Below are positions 31,783 to 42,435 of a DNA stretch of 64,000 bases, piece by piece. Source of the DNA: Portulaca oleracea (Eukaryota > Streptophyta > Magnoliopsida > Caryophyllales > Portulacaceae); assembly GCA_029582165.1 (NCBI GenBank), contig CM055874.1, forward strand, positions 28,046,883-28,110,882, written 5' to 3'. Every line of letters begins with the position of its first letter. The stretch's first letter is position 1. The notes below the pieces were generated by a model. The model made no database searches and was not told the DNA's origin. It was given only the letters and a program-made list of their open reading frames with translations. Made by a program: the position numbers and the translations under genes.

Positions 31783-33575
31783 TGACAGGACCGCAAGCGC
31801 ACGGTGTACGGTGTAGCACGTCAAGGTCGATCCCGTATGAACTCAATTTAACAACGCATTTAACTACAAAAAATTACTCGAAAGTACCCTGACTTTAGGT
31901 GAAATGTTTTTCAGGTACCCCAACTTTTCAAAACTCATTTTGGGGTACTCTCAGTTTTTGGGTTAGTAATTATTAGGTGTTTTTCGGCCATCAATTTAGT
32001 TAAGTGACCGAAATACCCTTGTTCTTCCATTTTTGAAGAAATACCCTTGAAGAAGAAAAATAAGGGTATTTTAGTCACTTAATAAAATCGATGGCCGGAA
32101 AAGCACCAAATAATTACTAATGTAAAAATTAAGGGTGCCTGAAAAATGAGTTTTGAAAAGTTGGGGCACCGAAAAATAGTTTCCCCAAATATTGGGGTAC
32201 CTCCGAGTAATTTTTTGATTTAACTAGCCCTCGACTTGATTGCTAAGCTAACAGGGTTTTGATTTTGGAAAGCTTTTAAAAACTATTTAGAATTAATAAA
32301 GCAGGGAAATTTGTCTAAAATCAAATCAAGGAAGAAAGACTTCTAGGGAAATGCTAACCTAGCAATTAGTTTGACTATTAGAACCTAGTTTGCGCAATCA
32401 TTCATTCAGTTGAATCAAGAATCGATAACCATATGAATCCTACCGCTCTTTCGATGCTTAATGGAATTACTCTAATCAATCTAACAAACAACTTTCGTAT
32501 GCTTTTCAAGTTAACCAAAGTTGAAGTTCTCAAATTATCTTGTTATCAAAGTGATTCCCTAGTTTGCTATTCTTTTCTCAAATTTCACAAAACTAGATAG
32601 AAAGGTTGGTAGTCAGATTATCCTAGTTCGCCTTTCAGTACTTCTCGGGTTAATCTCAAATCACAAGCATTCAAGTCCTTACAAAATACTCATGAACATG
32701 AATAACACAATCTTCTATTGATTCAAAATGAGAATTCAAGCACAAACTAAGAACATCCAATCAAACTACATTGTTTCGGGTTACAAAACCCTAAAATTTT
32801 AAGAATCTACTCACTCATAGTCAATGGAAGCATGAAACAAGTTCCAATCCTTATAATCAAACCTCAAAACAAATAAAGAATATGAAAAGAAAGAATCGAA
32901 CTGCGAAGATATGTCCCATTGAGTTTTTCGATCCCGGGGTGGAACCTTCTCCGTGAACGCCGACGATTTCTCCTCAAATCTTGGTTCTTGTCTCTCTTGG
33001 TTTGATTCAATCTTGAATCTTGATTGAATGGAGAAGAGGAGTAATAAGGGTTTGGTGCTCTCTTTCTCTCTTGATGGATGAAGAATGAACGAATCTCCTA
33101 GAAAACCTTACCTTTCTCCTCTTTTAATCGCAAAAGAAATGGTCGTCGCACGAATTTTCGAACCACCACGGTCTCTGGCCAGCCACCACGGTCCGTGGAG
33201 CTTGCCATGGTCTGTCCGTGATGGCTGCTGGTCAGCCTGCTTTGCTCCTGCTTACTATACAAAACGGGACACTACGGTCTGTGGGCTTCACCACGGTCAG
33301 ACGGTGGTGGCCGTTGGGCGGGTGTTCCCTACTCCGTTTCCCGTGAAATTCATGCTACGGTCCGTACACCCTAGGAGAATGCTCGTGGTGTATTTGATTC
33401 TGTCAAAAGTCGAGAAATTATTGGTGTTTAGGGCTCAATCCTACAAGTTTCCATCAAAAACAACAACACCAAGCGTAATAGGGAAATTGGGATATAAATC
33501 AAGATTCACAATTAAGATTTTCCCTAAACTACTATTGAAATCCCCTAAAAATACAGTCACAATTAGTACTTATGA
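31783..33575 (-). repeat. 3' LTR of the Athila/Tat-type element, carrying a MITE
   Basis: 1793 bp including a 351 bp MITE and its duplicated 9 bp; without them 1433 bp, close to the 1430 bp of the other LTR. CCACGGTCCGTGG-type palindromes lie at about 33165-33365. GCATGGGGGGATT (minus strand) just inside the LTR is the likely polypurine tract. Confidence 0.9.
31867..32217. mobile_element. Mutator-type MITE with 9 bp TSD, inside an LTR
   Basis: Ends CAAAAAATTACTCG and its exact complement, with imperfect inverted repeats of about 100 bp each. Flanked by a perfect 9 bp duplication ATTTAACTA (31858-31866 and 32218-32226). The other LTR has the empty site at about 37936-37945 with one copy of ATTTAACTA, which proves insertion. 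No coding capacity. 9 bp TSDs and long TIRs indicate the Mutator superfamily. Confidence 0.93.
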
Positions 33576-35554
33576 AATCCCCCCATGCTTACTCCTTGCT
33601 TGTCCCCAAGCAAGTACAATACTCAAAACAAAATGAAAGGACTTAAAAAGAAAACTACTCACACACCTCTTCCAATTAGAGGGTATACTAGACAACCAAA
33701 ACAAGTAGCGAGATCGCGAATCAAATTGAGACAAGGATTTTTGTTTGAAACAGAATTGCAAGTCCTAGAAGCGACACACCCAATCTATCACAGCTTAAGC
33801 GCAATCAGATTCTATACAAATGCTTGGCGAACTAGTTGGGATCAGTAGGACCTCACTTTAGGGTATGTGAATCCCTCCCCTCATATGTTTTAAATAGATA
33901 TGGAGGTTCACTCAAGACCTTTAACCAATGTATACAAACTACCATAAGCTTGACAAGACTCTCAATTCTCTACCGCTATAGACAATATGCACATGTGCCA
34001 ATCATGAGGACTTTTCAAAGGTTGTAATGGGGCTTAGTTTTAGGGTAAGGAGAGAAATCATCGAGGGAATGTGGAGCTAAATAGCCAAGATTCTAAAGAG
34101 CAACAACATTTCCAATACATGAAACATAACACCTCTTACACCACACCTCAATTAAGCACAAATACATCCCCCATCAAAGAAAAGCTAGGAAAGAGTATAT
34201 ATAAACAAAGCTCACCATGCTACTCACCTATTATTTAAACACCTTTTTTCTTCCTTTTTTTTCATTTTTTTCTTTTTTTTTCTCTCTTTTTTTCGATGAG
34301 TAGCATGGATACATAAAGAATGACTCATTTCCTATCGAACCAACTTCAACCTTTCGATGAAGAGAGGGAACAATTGATAATCAGTAATAACATTTCCCTC
34401 ATCAAGCACTCACAACCAACGAAGTCACCATATTAATGCCTTACAAAACTGCTCCCAACTGAATTGTTGCTCGACTAACTTGGCTAAAGGATGAGGAATT
34501 AAGATCAGGCCAAGGGTGCACAATATGGGTTAAACAACACGACAGGAAAAACTGCGCAAGGGCTTGCAAAAAGAGGTCATATCGTTAGGTGGCTTTTTGG
34601 CTATGTGGCTACAAAATGGTTCCTCAATCATATTAAGGCCACGCATAAGTCAGATGTAGTTTCAAAGAGAGTCAAATAAAGTTCTAGAGATGTAAAACAT
34701 GGTAAGGCCATACTTAAAAAAAAGATGAGACTATAAAAGTGAGTCTTTTAGGCTCAAAAAGAGTCTCACGAGTTAACCTAACACAATCACAACAAACTAG
34801 TTCCTTTGATGTACCAAACACAAGAATTTCACCATCATGCACAAGGATCATTCAAGACTAGATGAATCACAAAGTAGACAAGCAACCTCAATCAAACTAG
34901 CATCCAAGTCTCTTTCATCATCCAAATCAAGCCGAAAATCCCCAAGTATACACTTGTAATGACAATCCAGACACACGCCCCTTAGGCATTCATCAAAGGA
35001 GGGGTTTTCACAAACAAAACAAAACAAAACAAAACACACTAAAACAAAACAAAGCATGAAAAGCTTGGGTTGCCTCCCAAGAAGTGCTAGTTTACCATCT
35101 TAAGCTAGACGAAACTTACCTCATCTAGGAGAGTGCACCACAATATCACAACCAAACTCCTCTAGGTCACCATCAGCCCACGTTCCCTCAGAACCTTGAA
35201 ACCGAACCCATCAGCTGGGGTCAAACTGATAACCTTCCTCAACAATGGAAGGCATCCTGGAGTCAAACCTGCAAAACTCTCTCAACAAATCCTCATTAGC
35301 AGTATAAGGCATGTTCTCGGTGATGTTAGGTTCGGGTTCAATAACATGCACTCAATCCGTCACATCACCAAGTCCATGGCCTTCAAGAAGAAATTTTGAA
35401 CTAAGATCTTTGACATTCATCATGGGAGTTTCAACAATCTCATCACTCCCAACCACATCAACACCACAACATGAAGAAAAATTATGAGGCACATGTTCAT
35501 GAAACAGATCAAATACTACCTCATGCTCCCCTAGTTTGAGCTCATTTTCCCCTT
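33576..35554 (-). other. Non-coding 3' interior of the Athila/Tat-type element
   Basis: No domain found. The complement contains CTTCTTGGGAGGCAACCCAA near 35065-35090, a motif I associate with the region downstream of pol in Athila/Tat elements. T-rich runs occur at 34245-34295. The short open frames here are unsupported. Confidence 0.55.
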
Positions 35555-36022
35555 TTACACATCAATTATGCACCCAACTATGGCAAGGAATGGTCTTCCC
35601 AAAATGATTTGGATACAGGTGTCCTCGGTCATGTCAAGAATTACAAAATCTACGGGCATATAATAATCACCTACCTTGAGTGGAAAATCCTCTAAAATAC
35701 CCATTGGGTACTTAACAGAACGGTCGGCCATTTGAAGTGACATGGCGGTAGGTCTCAACTCTCCTAAGTTCAGTCTCTTATACATGGAATAAGGCATCAA
35801 GCTCACACTTGAGCCCACATCACACAAGGCTCGGCCAATATTCATACTTCCTAGGCCACAAGTAATTGTAAAGCTCCCGGGGTCCTTAAGCTTTGGAGTG
35901 AGCTTATTAAGAACCACAGAGCTACACTCCTCACTCAATAAAATTGCCTCACAATCATCAATCTTTCTTTTTCTGGAGAGAATCTCCTTCAAGAATTTAG
36001 CATACAAGGGCATTTGGGACAA
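35555..36022 (-). pseudogene. Athila/Tat-type aspartic protease
   Basis: An open minus-strand frame of 155 residues with VVLNKLTPKLKDPGSFTITC, the active-site segment ALCDVGSSVSLMPYSMYKRL (D-V-G-S in place of D-S/T-G), a central ILEDFPLKVGDYYMPVDFVI and the terminal IILGRPFLAIVGCIIDV. It is preceded, one frame over, by a linker with EKEKDKESETTKEG and a proline run (35989-36252). The domain is complete; the frame break to gag and the missing pol make it non-productive. Confidence 0.85.
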
Positions 36023-36248
36023 GCATCAAGAAAAAGAACATTCACATTTAGCTTCTTCAACATGCCAAGAAGGTTTCCAATCTGAACATCAACCTTAGAC
36101 TTAGCAACTCTTGAGGGGAATGGAAGTCGGGGTACATACTCTCTTAGTGGTGATGGTGGAGGTGGTGGAGGGGTTTCATCACCCTCTTTGGTGGTCTCAC
36201 TCTCTTTGTCTTTCTCTTTCTCACTCTCTTTCTCATTATTCTTATCAC

Positions 36249-37692
36249 TCAAAGCCCCCCTCCCCTATGCTTAGCATTTGGCATGCTTAGTCCCTTAATT
36301 TGTGTAGCGCTCCTCAAAACTATGGCATTGCACTGCTCCTTAGGATTAGGCACGGGCAGTCCGAGAATCACTCCCGAAGGGGTAGTGGAGGTACCAGATT
36401 GGATAGCTATTTGGTTCTCAAGCATCTGGTTGGGGGTGGATAAAAGGTCAACTTTAGGAGCTAAGGCCTTAATCACCACATCTTGTCTTTGTTGATGCTC
36501 GAGTAGCTTTGGTTGGGACAGAATCATGGCTTCCATCATAGCCTCTAGGTTGAGCTTTTGAGGGTCTTGGTAAGTTTGAACGGGAGGCCTTTGTCCTTGT
36601 GGGGGACCCATTTGGTTACTGTTCCGGTAAGAGAAATTGGAGTGATGTATCAAACCGGGGTTGTATGTGTTGGAATATAGGTCAGAAAGAGGTCTTAGGG
36701 TAAGGTTTCCAACAAAGTTGGCTTGGTCAGGTTGGGCACTACTACCTACCCCATTATGAAAGTACAAAGTCTCATGCTCAAAAGAATAGCAGGAAGCACA
36801 TTAAGGGGGAGGGGAAACATTCATATGCAGCTTTTCCATCTTATCATTTATTGCATCAAGCTTAGCAAACAAAAGTGTAATGGCATCAACGAAATACTTA
36901 CCTCCCGTCCTCATGGAACGGGGTCTTGACCACTGTCGGCTGTTCAACGTCATTTGATCTATCAGGTCATAAAGCTCGTCTACTGCCTTACTCATGATGT
37001 TCCCTCCAACTGCAGCAAGGATAGTGGCTCTCAGTTGATAATTTACCCCATTGTAGAAGGCTTGAATGGGAACCCATGGCTCAAATCCATGCTGGGGGCA
37101 CTGGTGAAGCAAGTCTTTGAATCTCTCCCATGCTTCATATAAGGTCTCGTCCGGCTCTTAAGCGAAGGTGGAAATCTGATTCCTTAAGCTCGTCAACTTG
37201 CTTGGTGGGAAGTACTTTGCCAAGAAAGCACTAGCAAGTTGATCGAATATGCTTATAGAATTCACTGAAAGAGAGTCTAGCCACTCCCAAGCTCTATCCT
37301 CGAGTGAAAACGGAAACAACCGCAACTTAATTGCATCCGGAGAGACCCCGTTGGCTTTGTAAGTGTCGCATACTTGATGAAAGATGCGAAGGTGTCGGTT
37401 GGGATCCTCACTAGGGAGACCACGGAAGGGCGTAGCTCACACCAAGCTGATGAGAGAGTTCTTCAGCTCGAAGTTGTTCACCCCCATGTTTAGGACATGC
37501 ATTGATGGCTGTTGGAGGGTTGGTGACGTTCGGAGTCACATACTGGCCAAAAGTTCTCATTTCTTCCTCGACCATCTCAAACTCTTGCATTGGTGTTGCT
37601 CTACTAGGTTCTTCTAGTCTTTGCCTCTTCCTTCGAGAGTGGAAAGTCCGTTCAATCTCAGGATCAAACTCGAACTCCGGAGACTTTTGCAT
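36249..37692 (-). pseudogene. Athila/Tat-type gag
   Basis: From 37692 downward: an N-terminal region with EFDPEIERTFHSRRKRQR, then PSEDPNRHLRIFHQVCDTYK, LFPFSLEDRAWEWLDSL, YFPPSKLTSLRNQI, and after a TAA near 37160 EAWERFKDLLHQCPQHGFEP and QAFYNGVNYQLRATILAAVG, the capsid core of Athila/Tat gag. The C-terminal open frame (36767-36249) contains YSNTYNPGLIHHSNFSYR and a glutamine/asparagine-rich end. A stop near 36800 separates the parts. No zinc knuckle is seen, as is usual for this lineage. Confidence 0.83.
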
Positions 37693-37835
37693 AAACCAAG
37701 AGATCCTAGCAAGAACAAAAACACGAACACCAATGCAGTGGTAACAGGAAAGTCAAAGATAAAAAAAAAAGGAAAAGGAAAAGAAAACAACTTAGTCAAC
37801 CTAAGAGTATTCATTAATGGCTGCTAGGGACAGAG

Positions 37836-37853
37836 TCCCCGGCAACGGCGCCA
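37836..37853 (-). other. Primer-binding site (tRNA-Asp type) of the minus-strand element
   Basis: The complement reads TGGCGCCGTTGCCGGGGA, six bases from the LTR end at 37860. Same type as at 12058-12075. Confidence 0.88.
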
Positions 37854-37859
37854 AAAACT

Positions 37860-39289
37860 TGACAGGGTCGCAAGCATCCAGTGTACGGTGTAGCACGTCA
37901 AGGTCGATCCCACAAGGACTCAATCTAACAACGCATTTAACTAGCCCTCTACTTGATTGTTAAGCTAACAGGGTTTTGATGTTGGAAAGCTTTCAAAAAC
38001 TATTCAGAACTATTAAAACAGGGAAATTTGTCTAGAATCAAATCAAGGAAGAAAGACTTCTAGGGAAATGTTAACCTAGCAACGAGTTTGACTATTAGAA
38101 CCTAGTTCATGCAACCATTCATTCAATTGAATCAAGAATCGCCATATGAATCCTACTGCTCTTTCGATGCATAATAGTACTCTAATCAACCTAACAAACA
38201 ACTTTCGTATGCTTTTCAAGTTAATCAAAGTTGAAGTTCTCAAATTATCTAGTTATCAAAGTGATTCGCTAGTTTGCTATTTTTTTCTCAAATTTCACAA
38301 AACTAGGTAGAAAGGTTGGTAGTCAGATTATCCTAATTCACCTTTCAGTACTTCTCACGTTAATCTCAAATCACAAGTATTCAAGGCCTTACAAAATACT
38401 CATGAACATGAAGAACACAACATTCTATTAATTTAATACGGGAATTCAAGCACAAACTAAGAACATCCAATCAAACTACATTGTTTCGGGTTGCAAAATC
38501 CTAGTATTCTAAGAATCTACTCACTCATAGTCAATGAAAGCATGAAACAAGTTCCAATCATCATAATCAACCTCAAAACAAAGAAAGAATATGAAAAGAA
38601 AGAATCGATCTACGAAGATACGTCCCGTTCAGTCTTCCGATCTCGGGGTGGAACCTTCTCCGCGAACGCCGACGATTTCTCCTTGAATCTTGGTTCTTGC
38701 CTCTCTTGGTTTGATTCAATCTTGAATCTTGATTGAATGGGGAAGAGGAGTAGTAAGGGTTTGGTGCTCTCTTTCTCTCTTGATGGATGAAGAATGAACG
38801 AATCTCCTTGAAAACCTTGCCTTTCTCCTCTTTTAATCGCAAAAGAAATAGTCTTCGCACGACTTACCGGACCACCACGGTCCGTGGCCAGCCACCACAG
38901 TCCGTGGAGCTCGCCACGGTCTGTCTGTGGTGGCTGCTGGTCAGCCTGCTTTGCTCATGTTTGTTGCGACACACAAAACGGGACACTACGGTCCGTGGGG
39001 TTTACCATGGTCAGACCGTGGTGGCCGCTAGCCGAGTGTTCCCTGCTCCGTTTCTCGTGAAACTTATGCCACGGTCCGTACACCTGTGGAGGATGCCCGT
39101 GGTGTATGCAATCATGCCAAAAGTTGAGAAATTGATGGTGTTTTGGGCTCAAACCTACAAGTTTCCATCAAAAACAACAACACCAAGCGTAATAGGGAAA
39201 TTAGGATATAAATCAAGATTCGCAATTAAGATTTTCCCTAAACCATTGTTGAAATCCCCTAAAAATATAGTCACAATCAACACTTATCA
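37860..39289 (-). repeat. 5' LTR of the Athila/Tat-type element (empty MITE site)
   Basis: 1430 bp, aligned with 31783-33575 apart from the MITE. Palindromes CCACGGTCCGTGG and variants lie at 38870-39080. It retains a single ATTTAACTA at the position where the other LTR received the MITE. Confidence 0.9.
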
Positions 39290-39994
39290 CACGACCCGTG
39301 GCAGCACTGCCACGACCAATGGTGTGTTGATTTTCCTACAAAATCAACTTTGATACTTTCCCAAACTAATACCATATATATTATTTTGGCTATTTACATT
39401 GTTCCCAGGTATTGATTTGTATGTAGCGCTGACAAAAATTCGTCCGACCCGAATTTGTCCGGCTCGAATTAAACTGGGTTTAATCATCATTTTTTATCGA
39501 AATTTTAAATTTGGACAATTCGGCCATGTCCGATTTTAAAACTGGTCCGAGTTCGAGTTTGGGGTAAGAAATTTGGACGTTCGAATTTTGTGTCAAAGTC
39601 TGGTTTTGACACATTCATACAGTGTTCAAACCTTGAAATTCGAACAAAATATTAAAATTATGTCCAAATTTAGTGCAAATTAAGATTTGGGTATATTCTG
39701 ACGAATCCTGGTTCAGACAAATTTAGACAATTCAGGTCCGGGTTCAGACATCACTAAATGTCCGAATTTGAAATTTAGACTGGATTCGCGTTTGGGGATT
39801 TTGTCCGAATTGTATGAATTGTCCGAACCCAATTTGATTGAACTTGATTTTTTGCCACTCTTACTTATGTTATTCTATACGACTGAATAATATAGTTATA
39901 ATTAAGCATATTTAATTGCTAATTATGGAAGTCTCTAACAAGATATATAATCAATTTATTATTTTAGTTTAAAACTTCAAATAGATCAAACAAT
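39290..39994. other. Short LTR flank and a possible decayed TIR element
   Basis: 39290-39410 should continue the LTR fragment of 31195-31782. 39424-39863 contains many TTCGGACAA/TTGTCCGAA motifs in both orientations and weakly inverted ends (TAGCGCTGACAAAAA versus the complement TAAGAGTGGCAAAAAA). No target duplication was found, so a transposon call is only tentative. Confidence 0.35.
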
Positions 39995-40101
39995 ATGGGG
40001 ACCAGGGGCGAATCTAGTATATATTTAGTGGACTCAAACGACTCCACTGGAATTTTGGGGAAAAAATTATGTTTTAGAAAAAAAATATGTATAATTATAT
40101 A

Positions 40102-41307
40102 GGGAAATTCCAAATGGTAGGCACCAATTTTTGAGTATTCCAAATGGTAGACACCCTTTTTACCTTTTCCAAGTGGTAGGCTTAAAAATAAAAAAAAATC
40201 CAAACTGTAGGTATCCTATGTAACATCCGTTATCTATCATTAAAAAAAAGAAAATAAATAAATTTTGAGTTTTGAATTGCTCAGTGCCCAGAACAACGAA
40301 CGACGAGTATTCTTCTTCAATTCTCTGTCTCCTCTAGCAACGATACACATATGGCAGCCCCAAACATAATCTGATGATCAAGCACCTAATCTATTGAAGG
40401 TGGCACTTGCAAATTAAGGCAATTTAAGATAACATACACAATGATTCAGATACATACATAAAAAGTTTGATATTTTTCCAAGGTCTCTCTCAGCAATTTT
40501 TTCAAATTCCTAGTGCTTTACGACAAATTTCTTGAATACTATCTTGCAGTTATTTCTTCTCCCCACTGAATGCATTCCCACATCTACACGTTTCAAACAC
40601 CAAACCATAAAAACGGCTAACTGAAAAACTAAACTCGCCGTTCTAGATACTCAGCCATAAAATTATCCACCCCAAAATTAAGCATCAATTGGCCTCAATC
40701 AACAAAGCAACCATCTCAATAATCAAAATTTACATTACCCAACACTCAATTTTAGTTAGTATCCCAGAAAATTCAGTACATTACTCAGGTTAGTACAATC
40801 AAAATCCTAAACCCTAAACCCATTCAAAAGTTAAAACTTTTACACAACCTACCTCTGTTTAGGATCTACGTCCGCCGAGGATGGAGTGGTTGCGACCGCC
40901 GGAGACAGATTCAGGCCGGGCAAGGTTGCGACCGCCAGCGAAAGAGCTATTTAAGGTGGCTCATCTGGGTGGCTCGTCTGGGTCAGGCCTGCGTCTGCTT
41001 CAACCATCGTTCGTCTGCAATGGTCGTTCGTCTGGGCGATGGAGGAGCAGGCAGGCAGAGAGAATGGAGGAGACAGAGAATTGAAGAAGAAGAATACTCG
41101 TCGTTCGTTGTTCTGGGCACTGAGCAATTCAAAACTCAAAATTTATTTTCTTTTTCTTTTTTTTTAATGATAGATAACGGAAGTTACATAGGATGCCTAC
41201 AGTTTGGATTTTTTTTTTTATTTTTAAGCCTACCACTTGGAAAAGGTAAAAAGGGTGTCTACCATTTGGAATACCCAAAAGTTGGTGCCTACCATTTGGA
41301 ATTTCTC
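40102..41307. mobile_element. Non-autonomous Mutator-like element with about 235 bp TIRs
   Basis: TIRs at 40102-40332 and 41067-41307 are near-identical inverted copies beginning GGGAAATTCCAAATGG or GAGAAATTCCAAATGG. A perfect 9 bp duplication AATTATATA lies at 40093-40101 and 41308-41316. The interior of about 730 bp is AT-rich on the left and GC-rich on the right (40870-41060), where a short open frame (40881-41084) reads arginine/glycine-rich. The GC-rich part could be a captured gene piece, as in Pack-MULEs, but I do not recognise it. Confidence 0.93.
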
Positions 41308-41798
41308 AATTATATATATATATATATACATACATTACACTACAACAGAAGGGGCTATTCAGATCGCTCATACCGTCGGGCCTCTATCGTCATCGGAGAG
41401 GGGGCGGCCGATATCGATCGATAGCTATCGGTCGTTGCATATCAGTCGTCTGTCAACCGAGGCGACGGATATGTATCGGTCGCTATGTTTGCGACTGATA
41501 TCGCCAGCAGCGACCGATAGCTATCAATTGCTAGCAGCGACCGATACACTATCGATCGCTAGTTATCGATCGCAAATTTAGCGACCGATAGTGTATCATT
41601 ACACAACGACTGATACGTTATCGATCGCTGATTTTAATTTATTTTTTAAAAAAAATTCAAGATTGGGGTAGAATGGATTATAATCACGTTGTATTGGTCG
41701 CTATGTTCATGAACCCTACGTACGAATTCCACACTAAGATATTCACCATCATGTCTTTCATACATCCATTTTCTACTACTCTCCATTATGTACTAAGT

Positions 41799-41801
<3 letters not shown>

Positions 41802-41869
<68 letters not shown>
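41802..41869. repeat. (TA)n microsatellite left of a MITE
   Basis: An uninterrupted AT run ending where the MITE begins. Confidence 0.95.
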
Positions 41870-41872
<3 letters not shown>

Positions 41873-42390
41873 ATAATTGGATTTTAGTAATCCCTACTTT
41901 CACCAATTGAACAATGGTGGACCGTACTTTCACTTTATATTCTGGTTGTCCAAAAAAAAATGGATTATAGTGGGATATTTTCGAGGGAATCATAGATTTT
42001 GTATTGCATTTGATTCAAAACTTAGTATAACACTTTACAATGATTTTTAATGAATTTACAGCGTTTCTCCCAATTTTTTTCATTTTTTTACTATTTTTTA
42101 CGATTTTTTCACTTTTATTATTTTTAAAAAATCATAATAATTATTCGGAGTCTCAAAAAAATAATTTAAAAAATGTTTTAGAAACTACAATTCATTAACT
42201 TTCTAGGGGCAAGAACGAAAAAACAAAAACAATATAGTGTAGGAATGCAAAAAATAAGAAGAATGTGGAGGTGGATTTAGTACCACTACAATCCAATTTT
42301 ATTTTTTTTTTGAACCACCAGAATACAAAGTGAAAGTATGATCCATCATTGTCCAATTGGTGAAAGTAAGGATTATTAGAATCCAATTAT

Positions 42391-42393
<3 letters not shown>
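41870..42393. mobile_element. MITE with about 80 bp TIRs, inserted in a TA microsatellite
   Basis: Left end AGGATAATTGGATTTTAGTA, right end the complement of AGGATAATTGGATTCTAATA. The inverted similarity extends about 80 bp through CCTACTTTCACCAATTGAAC-like sequence. (TA)n lies on both sides (41802-41869 and 42394-42432), as in the Micron-type MITEs described from rice. A half copy lies at 20140-20337, again abutting (TA)n. No ORF. Confidence 0.88.

Positions 42394-42432
<39 letters not shown>
42394..42432. repeat. (TA)n microsatellite right of the MITE
   Basis: AT run immediately after the MITE end, matching the run on its left side. Confidence 0.93.

Positions 42433-42435
<3 letters not shown>

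Larger units (their letters stand above)
31783..39289 (-). mobile_element. Athila/Tat-type LTR retrotransposon with gag and protease only, minus strand
   Basis: LTRs at 37860-39289 (5' on the minus strand) and 31783-33575 (3'), ending TGTCA and starting TGATAAG (mutated to TCATAAG in the 3' copy). The PBS complement TGGCGCCGTTGCCGGGGA is at 37836-37853. Flanks CACGG (31778-31782) and CACGA (39290-39294) match at four of five positions. The interior encodes gag and a protease; after the protease only non-coding sequence with the GGGAGGCAACCCA motif (complement near 35070) follows. RT, RNase H and integrase are not seen. Confidence 0.9.

Noticed and set aside
39424..39863. hAT-type MITE with TTCGGACAA repeats
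   Set aside because: The inverted ends are weak and no 8 bp duplication could be found, so it is mentioned only as a tentative stretch.
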